Shown here: piece after piece, positions 1 through 5,757 of the stretch | Position numbering within the stretch: position 1 is the stretch's first letter | Layout of the letters: the number at the start of each line of letters is the position of its first letter | Source: Chloroflexota bacterium | Lineage (GTDB): Bacteria; Chloroflexota; Chloroflexia; JAMDCE01 | Reading direction: 5' to 3' | Assembly (NCBI GenBank): GCA_023489135.1 | Contig: JAMDCE010000631.1 | Location: forward strand, 1-6,882 | Length of the DNA stretch: 6,882 nt | Notes under the pieces: model-generated | Databases searched by the model: none | What the model saw: only the letters and a program-made list of their open reading frames with translations | Told to the model about the DNA's origin: nothing | Translations under genes and position numbers: made by a program

Positions 1-962
1 TTAACGGGAGAGCCCAGGTCGATGAACGCGGAGGAGACAGGATCGTAGGCAAAGACTCGACCGTCAGGATAGGTACCCCCATAGATCCGACCATCAGATC
101 CACCGGTGAGGGTCTCGATACGACCGTTGTCTGCGGTAGCCTGACCGAGATCGGAGAGTCCATTAGCTTGAGAGAAGGAGAAAAGGCGGCCTGTGGACGT
201 ACCGATAAAGATAGAGCCAGCCTTGGCGGCGATGGCCGTGACAGCGGAGGAGGTCTGGCCAACCTGGCTGAAGGATCTAGAGTTAGGATTGAAGAAGAAG
301 ACAAAGCCCGAAGGGCTGGATCCTCCCCAGATAAGGCCGTTGGAATCGACGGAAAGCGCGGAGATACTGGCTTCCCCGGCGAGGGGCTGACCCAGGTCGA
401 CAGGTCTACCACCTTGGGAAGGGTCGTAGACGAAGAAGTGACCGTTGGGAGCGGTGCCGCCGTAGATGAGGCCGTCGAGTCCCGAGACGACCGCCTTGAC
501 CTCCTGTTCCTCAGAGACGGCCTGACCGAGAGGATTGAAGGAGCCATCCGAGGGATAGTAGGCGAAGAAGTAGGCGTTGTTATCCATCCCACCGTAAATG
601 TTGCCATCCTTGCCGGTAGCAAGCGAATAGATTCTGGTGCCTCCTGGAGTGGCCTGACCAGCGCTGGTAAAGGAGCCAGAATAGAACGAGAGCTGGCCGA
701 GGTAGGCAGTGCCGATGTAGATGCGGCCGTCCTGAGAAGGGGTGAGGGAGAGGACTTGAGTTTGCTCCGGTTGAACAGTGCCAAGATCGTTAAGTTCGAA
801 GAGGGAACGAAGAGGAGTCAAGGATGGAGTGCGAGCCTGGAGCGAGAAAGGAAGGGCCTCGCCGGTGACCTGGCGGTAGACCGGGATGCTCAGGACAGCG
901 AGGAAAACGATGAGGGCAGGGATAACGATCTTCATAAGCCGGTGGAAAGGGAGTCTTGACAC
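1..962 (-). CDS. Membrane-anchored or exported beta-propeller repeat protein (C-terminus beyond the window)
   Basis: The minus frame is open from 962 to the left edge, giving 320 complete codons; the TAA visible at the very edge is out of frame. I chose GTG at 962 over the ATG at 935 because AAAGGAG (970-976) lies 7 nt before the GTG, while nothing suitable precedes the ATG. The N-terminus is basic (residues 1-11), followed by a hydrophobic stretch (about 12-28) with no clear cleavage site, so it is a signal peptide or an anchor. From about residue 79, six imperfect repeats of 40-45 residues follow, with cores G-x-I-Y-x-G-T at about 79, 120, 164, 209, 249 and 291. Each runs into a P-x-G-x-x-F-x-Y-D-P-like strand and ends in D-L-G-Q/S. 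This is the blade pattern of a propeller (PQQ/NHL/WD40-like fold); more blades probably lie outside. Function is unknown; no catalytic motif is visible. A surface ligand-binding or scaffold role is inference. Confidence 0.85.
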   Translation of the reverse strand, partial: MSRLPFHRLMKIVIPALIVFLAVLSIPVYRQVTGEALPFSLQARTPSLTPLRSLFELNDLGTVQPEQTQVLSLTPSQDGRIYIGTAYLGQLSFYSGSFTSAGQATPGGTRIYSLATGKDGNIYGGMDNNAYFFAYYPSDGSFNPLGQAVSEEQEVKAVVSGLDGLIYGGTAPNGHFFVYDPSQGGRPVDLGQPLAGEASISALSVDSNGLIWGGSSPSGFVFFFNPNSRSFSQVGQTSSAVTAIAAKAGSIFIGTSTGRLFSFSQANGLSDLGQATADNGRIETLTGGSDGRIYGGTYPDGRVFAYDPVSSAFIDLGSPV

Positions 963-969
963 CAACCTT

Positions 970-976
970 CTCCTTT
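970..976 (-). promoter_or_regulatory. Ribosome binding site deciding the GTG start of the propeller gene
   Basis: On the minus strand the sequence reads AAAGGAG, 7 nt upstream of GTG at 962. The in-frame ATG at 935 is nine codons further in and has no Shine-Dalgarno match, so this site fixes the longer N-terminus with its basic n-region. Confidence 0.8.
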
Positions 977-1004
977 GAAATGGTTCCCAGAAACCTGGAG
1001 TCTC

Positions 1005-1050
1005 AAAGAAAAGAAAAAGGCCACCCGCAACTCTGGATACGCGGGCACCC
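1005..1050 (-). terminator. Intrinsic terminator / attenuator in the propeller gene leader
   Basis: On the minus strand, GCCCGC (1046 to 1041) pairs with GCGGGT (1028 to 1023) around a 12-nt loop. One more G-U pair, a mismatch and two G-C pairs extend the stem. It is followed directly by TTTTTCTTTTCTTT (1018 to 1005). The U-tract ends about 28 nt before the ribosome binding site of the gene it precedes, so it fits a conditional attenuator better than the end of an upstream gene; the nearest upstream gene on this strand ends at 1527. The loop contains the 3' arm of a competing long-range stem (1027-1036). Confidence 0.6.
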
Positions 1051-1135
1051 ATCACCGTAGCGGGCTATGCCATCGTCAGCATAGCCTTCGCAGTAATTCA
1101 ATTGATCGCGGAGTTGGCAATACGACCAGAGTTGC
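1027..1135 (-). promoter_or_regulatory. Riboswitch-like structured leader element, class not recognised
   Basis: A perfect 10-bp long-range stem closes the element: GCAACTCTGG (1135 to 1126, minus) with CCAGAGTTGC (1036 to 1027). Inside is a perfect 8-bp hairpin, arms 1079-1086 and 1063-1070, with an 8-nt loop. CGTAGC (1144 to 1139) can also pair with GCTACG (1061 to 1056). The 3' arm of the closing stem sits in the loop of the terminator and shares two bases with its 3' arm, so the two folds should exclude each other. GCCCGC occurs twice (1065 to 1060 and 1046 to 1041), and either copy could pair with the terminator arm GCGGGT. I compared by eye with remembered consensuses of c-di-GMP-I and -II, cobalamin, TPP, fluoride and SAM riboswitches and found no convincing match. 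Protein-dependent attenuation is an alternative. Confidence 0.45.
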
Positions 1136-1149
1136 AAGCTACGCAAATC

Positions 1150-1171
1150 CTTCGCCTTGACCGAGGCGAAG
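1150..1171 (-). other. Stable hairpin at the 5' side of the propeller gene leader
   Basis: CTTCGCCT and AGGCGAAG form a perfect 8-bp stem around a 6-nt loop, extendable by three A-T pairs beyond one bulged base. No T-run follows on either strand, so it is not an intrinsic terminator. It would be the first stem of the transcript if transcription starts near 1210. Confidence 0.45.
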
Positions 1172-1215
1172 ATTCCTGAGTACGCCTATTGCGGTCACAG
1201 AAATGTCGCTGTTAC

Positions 1216-1251
1216 CTAATATATTATCGTATGGATCGGCCCAACGGGAAA
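1216..1251 (-). promoter_or_regulatory. Candidate promoter of the propeller gene
   Basis: This is an AT-rich island. On the minus strand, TTGGGC (1244 to 1239) and TATTAG (1221 to 1216) are 17 nt apart. Alternatively, TTTCCC (1251 to 1246) and GATAAT (1228 to 1223) are 17 nt apart. Neither pair is close to consensus, which suits an activator-dependent promoter with the palindrome at 1251-1268 just upstream. Either choice gives a leader of about 245-255 nt that includes the hairpins and attenuator. Confidence 0.3.
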
Positions 1252-1268
1252 TAGGACGTTGGTCCTAT
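1251..1268. promoter_or_regulatory. Perfect palindrome, possible operator (DosR/NarL-family-like spacing)
   Basis: The sequence ATAGGACGTTGGTCCTAT has 7-nt inverted arms around a 4-nt centre. The layout GGAC-N4-GTCC matches the known DosR/DevR box core GGGAC-N4-GTCCC in spacing, though not in every base. It overlaps CCAACG (1241-1246) ... CGTTGG (1257-1262), a second 6-nt inverted repeat. It lies just upstream of the candidate -35. No LuxR/NarL-type regulator is encoded in the window; the only regulator present is OmpR-type, which usually binds direct repeats. Confidence 0.35.
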
Positions 1269-1526
1269 GTCTGGTACTACCCGGTGGGCTGCGCGGAGTG
1301 ATTCAAACGGCAGTCTGGAAATGATTCCGACCGTTCGGCCAGAACGGCTGTCAGTTGTTTGTGAAAAATGCTGCTAATAGTGAAACAGATTATCGTCAAA
1401 TTGTCAAGGGGCGGTGGTGGTTGTAGAGGAATCAAGTGGAGAGTGTGGTCTTGCCGGCCTTGAGGGCGGTGAATTCCCGGTGCGTCGGGCAGGCAAGCCC
1501 CAACACATCCAGCCTTCGGATTCGCC
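1269..1526. other. Non-coding stretch downstream of the Cys-rich gene
   Basis: I see no credible gene: the frames here have no Shine-Dalgarno sites and no recognisable protein. There is a 6-bp hairpin, CCGTTC (1331-1336) with GAACGG (1342-1347), with no T-run beside it. On the minus strand TTGACA (1407 to 1402) is followed 8 nt later in phase by a second TTGAC, but no -10 lies at a proper distance. No clear terminator for the Cys-rich gene is visible. Confidence 0.5.
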
Positions 1527-1709
1527 TCAACAGAGGCAGGGCCCGCCTTCGGCGCACCCAACGCAGCAGAATGGCTTCCCTTCGCGGAACACGGCCAGCC
1601 CTTGAATTTCGATTTCGCAGTTAGCGCAGATCAGGTAATCAGATCCCGAATCCCTCAGATTGCTGGGCTTTTCTTCAGTCTCTTCAGAAGGAATCGACTC
1701 CAGGTCCAT
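1527..1709 (-). CDS. Small Cys-rich metallothionein-like / metal-binding protein
   Basis: This is a 60-residue soluble protein. An acidic, disordered N-terminus (1-25) is followed by a compact Cys module: C28-x2-C31, then C48-C49-x2-C52, then C58-x-C60 at the extreme C-terminus, with the segment FCCVGCAEGGPCLC. The pattern (C-x2-C, about 16 residues, aromatic-C-C-x2-C-A, then C-x-C) resembles short bacterial metallothionein and TRASH-like zinc-binding modules, so it probably binds Zn, Cu or a similar soft metal in the cytoplasm. The start is well supported: AAGGAG (1715-1720) lies 5 nt before ATG. It lies 168 nt downstream of the response regulator on the same strand. That gap holds no clear terminator, so read-through from the two-component operon is possible. 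The exact family and metal are not certain. Confidence 0.72.
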   Translation of the reverse strand: MDLESIPSEETEEKPSNLRDSGSDYLICANCEIEIQGLAVFREGKPFCCVGCAEGGPCLC

Positions 1710-1877
1710 TTTCTCTCCTTACCGTTACAACACAAGCTTACACGGCGAAGGTTGCAACTGGGTAAAAATAGTCGTAATAAATTGATTAAGAAACTGCGGG
1801 AGAGAGAAGTGACGGAAGAAAAGAAGGCTGACGGAACCTGGCTTGGTTTCTTAGCTCTGGCTTATATCGAGGACTCT

Positions 1878-2567
1878 CTAGTCGACGTTGAAGCGATAAC
1901 CTACGCCTCGCTCGGTTAGAATGTAGCGAGGATTGCCAGGGTCCGCCTCGATCTTCTCACGCAGGCGGCGGACGAAGACCTTGAGGTAGTGGACTTCTTC
2001 CTTGTATTCATATCCCCAGACCTTGGCCAGGAGGGTAGACTGAGTAAGAACGCGACCAGCGTTGCGCGCCAAATGATGAAGGAGCGCGTACTCGGTCTTG
2101 GTGAGTTTGATGGGTTTACCCTGGACGATCACTTGCCGCTGAAGGAAATCGATGACCAGATCCCTGCATTCGAGCCTATCTGGTTTTGGTGGAGAGTAAG
2201 CGGCTCTGCTCCGCCTCAGCACCGCGTCGACTCTAGCCATCAATTCACGATGGCCGAAGGGTTTGGTGACGTAGTCGTCGGCGCCGAGTTCGAGGCCTTT
2301 GATTTTGTCAGCCTCCAAAGTCTTCGCGGTGAGCATTATGATGGGAAGCTCGCTCTTCTCTCGAACTCGACGGCAGACCTCATAGCCATCCAACGCGGGC
2401 ATTGCAACATCCAAGATCATCAGGTCTGGATCCTCTGCCGCTACTTTCCGAATGGCCTCTTCGCCGCCGTAGGCCTCCACCACGGAATAATCGGGCCGGT
2501 AGAGATTGAAGGCCAGAGCGATCAGGCTAACTACGTCGCGTTCGTCGTCCACCACTAAGATCTTCAT
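1878..2567 (-). CDS. OmpR/PhoB-family (KdpE-like) DNA-binding response regulator
   Basis: The protein has 229 residues, the full length for the family. The receiver domain (about 1-118) has the acidic pocket D7-D8, phosphoacceptor D53, switch T80 and conserved K102-P103. The winged-helix domain (about 128-229) has the wing motif H-Y-L-K-V-F-V-R-R-L-R-E-K and ends in L-T-E-R-G-V-G-Y-R-F, close in style to KdpE. The frame runs open upstream to 2639, but the receiver begins properly at the ATG at 2567, which overlaps the kinase stop codon as ATGA. No strong Shine-Dalgarno is seen, which fits translational coupling. It is expected to be phosphorylated by the adjacent kinase and to bind direct-repeat DNA sites. 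There are no kdp transport genes here, so KdpE-like describes sequence style only. The targets are unknown. Confidence 0.95.
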   Translation of the reverse strand: MKILVVDDERDVVSLIALAFNLYRPDYSVVEAYGGEEAIRKVAAEDPDLMILDVAMPALDGYEVCRRVREKSELPIIMLTAKTLEADKIKGLELGADDYVTKPFGHRELMARVDAVLRRSRAAYSPPKPDRLECRDLVIDFLQRQVIVQGKPIKLTKTEYALLHHLARNAGRVLTQSTLLAKVWGYEYKEEVHYLKVFVRRLREKIEADPGNPRYILTERGVGYRFNVD

Positions 2568-4318
2568 TCGTGCCAAACAACCTCTCTGGGCAACGAAAAA
2601 CAGAAGTTGCTTCCGCTGCCAACGACGCTTTCCGCCCACATTTTACCACCGTGGAGTTCCACCAGCGACTTAGCGATGCTGAGGCCTAAGCCAGTGCCAC
2701 TCGCTTGCTTACCACTTTCTGTACGGTAGAACCTTTCGAAAACCTTATCGAGCTCACTTTCGGGGATTCCAGGGCCCGTGTCGCTAACGTCGACGATGAC
2801 AGCAGTCTCCTCCAGGGAAACGGACATAGAGATACGCCCACTTTCCGGGGTATATTTGCTGGCATTGGTTAGAAGATTACTGAGGATCTGGTGCAGGCGA
2901 CGCCGGTCCACCAGAAACTCTGGCAGGTTGTCGGGAACGTGAGTCTGTAGCTGCTGCTTCTTCTGAGAAATTACCACGCTCATCTCCCGGGCCGCTTCCA
3001 GAACGACTTTTCCCAGATCAGTTTTCTGCACATCCAGACTGAGTCTTCCAGTCTCAAGCTGAGCCATATCGAGAAGATCCATAACATGCGAGCCCAATCT
3101 GTCGCTGTAGCGATTGATATTCTCAATCAACTTGCGCTGGGAGGAGTTGGTGTCGCCGGCCTGGCTGTCGAGCAGCAACTCCACCGAACCCTTGATCAGC
3201 GTAAGCGGCGTGCGAAGTTCGTGGGACACCGTGGCCAGAAAGTCGGACTTCATCTGGTCGATCACTCTGATCTCGGCGATCATTGTGTGGATAGAATTGG
3301 CTAGTTGCCCAACCTCATCGCGAGAGGTCACCTCAATCTCCTGTGCCAGATCCCCTCGGCTTACTTTTCCGGTAGCGGTGACCAAATGTTCCAGCGGTTT
3401 GGTAATTCGGCGTGCGATGAAGTATCCGGTCGCCATGGCAGCCAGAACACCGGCGACGGACACCGCCACTGCCGCCCACATAGTTTCCGCTCGTGCTGCG
3501 ACCATCTTCGTGATGGAGTCGGCCACGGCTACTGTGCCGAGAGAGTCCCCGTCAATTTCGACGGGCAGATCTCCCACCAGATACGAGTTGGTAGGGACGG
3601 AAATCCGCCGGGAAACAAAGGTCAGCCCGGTGCTCTCAGAATGGAGAATTGAATCTCGGGTCGCTTTCTCCAGCGCTATGCGTCCATCCTGACCGAGCGT
3701 TGAAGCGGCCAACTGATCTCCAACATACAAGCTTAGGTCGGCGCCCACAACGCTCTTGATCTGTTCCAGGTATTTGTCATCCACCAGGATGCCGGTCAAT
3801 AGAGCGGCAGTCGGACCGGAGGTGCCCGTGATCGGGCTGCCAGCGATGATCATAGGGCCGACAGGTGTCTGGCTTACACCGGCGGTCGGGCTGCCTGCCA
3901 GCGCCCCCCAGATCACCCTTTTCCCGCCTTCCCGAACCTCCTTTAGATACGGACTAGAAAGATCAGTGAGAGGCTCCTGATCCGACCCGAAGACGTAGAT
4001 GGCGTCCAGGTCGAGACGGTCTTTGGCTGGCCGCAGGAGGTGCTCCAGTGCGGTCGTATCCTTCCTCTCCACGGCGGTGATGACAGGCGCCGAGTCGGCA
4101 AGGGCTTCTGATTGAGCCAGTTGCTGGCTGGTTTCATGCTGGTCGAACATGGAGGAGGTAGTTTTCATGGCCTCCTCCAGGTCAGCAATCATTCGTTTGT
4201 CTTCTGCGGCAAAGATTCCATAGAGGACAATGACAACCAGCGAGGAGGCCAGGAGGACGATCAAGAAGGAGAAAGGAAGGATGATCTGATACCTGATGGG
4301 CAGGTTGCGCAGCGCCAT
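2564..4318 (-). CDS. Membrane sensor histidine kinase (Cache-like sensor, HAMP, HisKA, HATPase_c)
   Basis: The protein has 584 residues. TM1 is about 10-37, followed by a 240-residue extracytoplasmic region (38-279) that looks like a Cache-type sensor. TM2 is about 280-302 and HAMP about 300-352. The dimerisation helix carries the H box S-H-E-L-R-T-P with phosphorylatable H366. The ATPase domain (about 470-578) has the N box with N481 and N485, G1 D-T-G-P-G-I-P (513-519), F box F-E-R-F-Y (527-531) and G2 G-T-G-L-G-L (541-546). All catalytic boxes are intact, so it should be active. It autophosphorylates in response to an unknown external ligand and passes phosphate to the regulator, whose ATG overlaps its TGA. 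The start at 4318 is supported by the basic, then hydrophobic, N-terminus and by a promoter only 9 nt upstream. The ligand cannot be read from the sequence. Confidence 0.95.
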   Translation of the reverse strand: MALRNLPIRYQIILPFSFLIVLLASSLVVIVLYGIFAAEDKRMIADLEEAMKTTSSMFDQHETSQQLAQSEALADSAPVITAVERKDTTALEHLLRPAKDRLDLDAIYVFGSDQEPLTDLSSPYLKEVREGGKRVIWGALAGSPTAGVSQTPVGPMIIAGSPITGTSGPTAALLTGILVDDKYLEQIKSVVGADLSLYVGDQLAASTLGQDGRIALEKATRDSILHSESTGLTFVSRRISVPTNSYLVGDLPVEIDGDSLGTVAVADSITKMVAARAETMWAAVAVSVAGVLAAMATGYFIARRITKPLEHLVTATGKVSRGDLAQEIEVTSRDEVGQLANSIHTMIAEIRVIDQMKSDFLATVSHELRTPLTLIKGSVELLLDSQAGDTNSSQRKLIENINRYSDRLGSHVMDLLDMAQLETGRLSLDVQKTDLGKVVLEAAREMSVVISQKKQQLQTHVPDNLPEFLVDRRRLHQILSNLLTNASKYTPESGRISMSVSLEETAVIVDVSDTGPGIPESELDKVFERFYRTESGKQASGTGLGLSIAKSLVELHGGKMWAESVVGSGSNFCFSLPREVVWHE

Positions 4319-4327
4319 AGTGGAATT

Positions 4328-4336
4328 ATTATAGCA
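4328..4336 (-). promoter_or_regulatory. Extended -10 promoter of the kinase gene; near-leaderless transcript
   Basis: On the minus strand TGCTATAAT is a perfect extended -10 (TGn plus TATAAT). No good -35 is seen 16-18 nt upstream, as is usual for this promoter type. Its last base is 9 nt from the A of the kinase ATG at 4318, so the predicted start of transcription (about 4321) leaves a 5' UTR of 0-4 nt. No Shine-Dalgarno site fits in that space. Confidence 0.7.
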
Positions 4337-4377
4337 TTATCGCAAGATTAGGGCTATACATAAAGTCATCGGCAGGC

Positions 4378-4407
4378 TTGACAGTCGTTGCGGTGCCAAC
4401 ATATAAT
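4378..4407 (+). promoter_or_regulatory. Consensus sigma70 promoter of the acyltransferase gene
   Basis: TTGACA (4378-4383) and TATAAT (4402-4407) are both perfect hexamers with an 18-nt spacer. Transcription should start near 4414, leaving a leader of about 123 nt before the ATG at 4537. It is divergent from the kinase promoter, and the two -10 elements are about 65 nt apart. Confidence 0.85.
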
Positions 4408-4413
4408 TCGGCC

Positions 4414-4517
4414 AGCCTCTTGCCGGGGAAGGGGTGGTTCCGAATCGGCAAGGGCATTTTCACTCAGAAGCGAAGTCGAGCCTCTTGCTGGTTGCCCCAG
4501 TATTACAATCTAGATAA
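4414..4517 (+). promoter_or_regulatory. Leader with two mutually exclusive pairings, possible attenuation or leader peptide
   Basis: The direct repeat AGCCTCTTGCCGG (4414-4426) / AGCCTCTTGCTGG (4479-4491) has one mismatch. The segment CGGCAAG (4446-4452) can pair with CTTGCCG of the first copy (4419-4425) or, with one G-U pair, with CTTGCTG of the second (4484-4490). GGGCA (4452-4456) with TGCCC (4493-4497) is a further stem. A possible reading frame, GTG 4434 to TAA 4515-4517 (27 codons), contains CTC-TTG-CTG (three Leu) then Val, and a later TTA (Leu). Its Shine-Dalgarno is doubtful: GGGGA, 4 nt upstream. No U-tract terminator follows, so any control would be translational or Rho-dependent. 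Confidence 0.35.
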
Positions 4518-4522
4518 GCAGT

Positions 4523-4527
4523 GGAGG
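4523..4527 (+). promoter_or_regulatory. Ribosome binding site deciding the acyltransferase start
   Basis: GGAGG lies 9 nt upstream of ATG 4537. The in-frame ATG at 4528 directly abuts it and the GTG at 4531 is only 3 nt away. The open frame back to 4378 lies partly within the promoter and so cannot be fully transcribed. Confidence 0.75.
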
Positions 4528-4536
4528 ATGGTGCAA

Positions 4537-5757
4537 ATGAGCCAACCCTGGAAGGGCGACAAGTTCTTTGTAAGCCCCTGGAACTACCTCGACGACACTA
4601 CCGCCGGTTTTGCCTTTGCCGACAATATCCAGATTCACGACGTGTCCCTTCGGGATGGTGAACAGCAGGCGGGCATCGAGTTTACTAAGGAGGACAAGAT
4701 TCAGATCGCCGCGAAATTGGCCGAGGCCGGGGTGCACCGAATCGAGGCCGGTATGCCGGCTGTCTCCAAAGCTGACGAGTCGGCCATCAGGGAGATTGTA
4801 AAACTCAATCTCGGCCCCAAGATCTTTGCCTTCGCTCGCTGCATGGTGGACGACGTTAAACGAGCCGTCGATTGCGGCGTGGATGGCATCGTGGTGGAGA
4901 TTCCCTCCAGCGAACATCTGGTGGAGTATGCCTACCGCTGGCCCATCGAGAAAGCCATTGATCTGTCCATCAAGGCCACGACCTATGCAAAGGAGCAGGG
5001 GCTATACACCGTTTTCTTTCCCATCGATGCCACTCGGGCGAATATGACCTGGTACCTCAACCTAATTGAGAGGGTAGCTACCGAAGGCCATATGGACGCC
5101 CTGGCGCTGGTCGATACCTTCGGCGTTCTTTCGCCTCACGCCGCCAGTTATTTCGTGAAGAAGACCAGGGAGCGGATCAAGAAACCTCTGGAGACGCACT
5201 TTCATAGCGACTTTGGAATGGGCGTGGCCAACACGGTGATCGCCCTGGCCTCGGGAGCCGAAGTGGTCCACGCCACGGTGACAGGCATCGGCGAGAGAGC
5301 CGGAAATGCGGCCATGGAGGATGTGGCCCTGTCCCTGCTGACCCTGTATGGCATCGACATTGGGTTGAAGTACGAGAAGATTTACGAGTTGTCGAAGCTG
5401 GTGAGGGAACTCTCGCGGCTGGAGATCCCTTCCAACCGGCCCATCGTCGGCGACATGCTTTTCAACGTGGAGTCGGGAATCATCGCCAGCTGGGTCAAGA
5501 ACTCCGGACCGGAGCACATTGACGAGGTTTTCCCTTTCCATTGGGATCTGGTGGGCCAAAAGCCGGTGGAGATAGTCCTGGGCAAGAATAGCGGTATTGA
5601 CACGATCAATATGTGGCTGGAGAGAATCGGTACGAAGGCGACCGATGAGCAGGCCAACGCGATACTTCAGGAGGTTAAAGCAGAGTCTCTGGAGAAGAAA
5701 AGGCTCCTCGACGAGGATGAGTTCCGCAAGATCGTCAGCGGCGTGGTGGGTTCCTAA
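4537..5757 (+). CDS. DRE-TIM metallolyase: 2-isopropylmalate/homocitrate/Re-citrate synthase-type acyltransferase
   Basis: The protein has 406 residues and a complete HMGL-like TIM barrel (about 30-300). Its signature is S-L-R-D-G-E-Q (37-43), with D35 and R39 in the catalytic and metal positions, H221-x-H223 in T-H-F-H-S-D-F-G, and G-E-R-A-G-N ending at N257 as the last metal ligand. Such enzymes condense an acyl-CoA with a 2-oxo acid in a divalent-metal-dependent Claisen reaction. The C-terminal part (about 305-406) is a short helical subdomain with the L-G-K-N-S-G loop; family members usually have L-G-K-H-S-G. There is no room for the regulatory domain of classical LeuA, so the length fits homocitrate-synthase-like, citramalate-synthase-like or Re-citrate-synthase-like members. 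No leuB, leuCD or nif gene is nearby, so the substrate stays open. It is transcribed alone from the promoter at 4378-4407. Confidence 0.9.
   Translation: MSQPWKGDKFFVSPWNYLDDTTAGFAFADNIQIHDVSLRDGEQQAGIEFTKEDKIQIAAKLAEAGVHRIEAGMPAVSKADESAIREIVKLNLGPKIFAFARCMVDDVKRAVDCGVDGIVVEIPSSEHLVEYAYRWPIEKAIDLSIKATTYAKEQGLYTVFFPIDATRANMTWYLNLIERVATEGHMDALALVDTFGVLSPHAASYFVKKTRERIKKPLETHFHSDFGMGVANTVIALASGAEVVHATVTGIGERAGNAAMEDVALSLLTLYGIDIGLKYEKIYELSKLVRELSRLEIPSNRPIVGDMLFNVESGIIASWVKNSGPEHIDEVFPFHWDLVGQKPVEIVLGKNSGIDTINMWLERIGTKATDEQANAILQEVKAESLEKKRLLDEDEFRKIVSGVVGS

Noticed and set aside
1..3. TAA on the minus strand at the left edge as the stop codon of the propeller gene
   Set aside because: The codon boundary falls between positions 3 and 2, so the reading is GTT followed by AAN; the frame stays open at the edge.
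168..959. A long plus-strand open frame of 263 codons
   Set aside because: It is antisense to the propeller gene, is rich in charged low-complexity residues, has no recognisable domain, and lacks the repeat structure clearly present on the minus strand.
1379..1407. Promoter from the perfect TTGACA at 1407 to 1402 on the minus strand
   Set aside because: No -10-like hexamer at 16-19 nt; the TATTAG farther on is 22 nt away.
1277..1561. Minus-strand frame of 94 codons overlapping the end of the Cys-rich gene
   Set aside because: No Shine-Dalgarno, no domain and compositionally random; it overlaps the well-supported Cys-rich gene in another frame.
1989..2558. Plus-strand frame of 189 codons
   Set aside because: It is a shadow of the response regulator; no domain or ribosome binding site.
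2568..2639. Extra N-terminal 24 residues for the response regulator
   Set aside because: They lie inside the kinase ATPase-domain coding region. The receiver domain begins exactly at the ATG at 2567, which overlaps the kinase stop.
3114..3692. Plus-strand frame of 192 codons
   Set aside because: It is a shadow of the histidine kinase; Ser/Arg-rich with no recognisable motif.
4378..4536. Longer acyltransferase starting at 4378
   Set aside because: That segment contains the promoter, has no Shine-Dalgarno site at its start and adds no family-like sequence; GGAGG marks 4537.
5062..5559. Minus-strand frame of 165 codons
   Set aside because: It is a shadow of the acyltransferase, whose catalytic motifs are intact on the plus strand.
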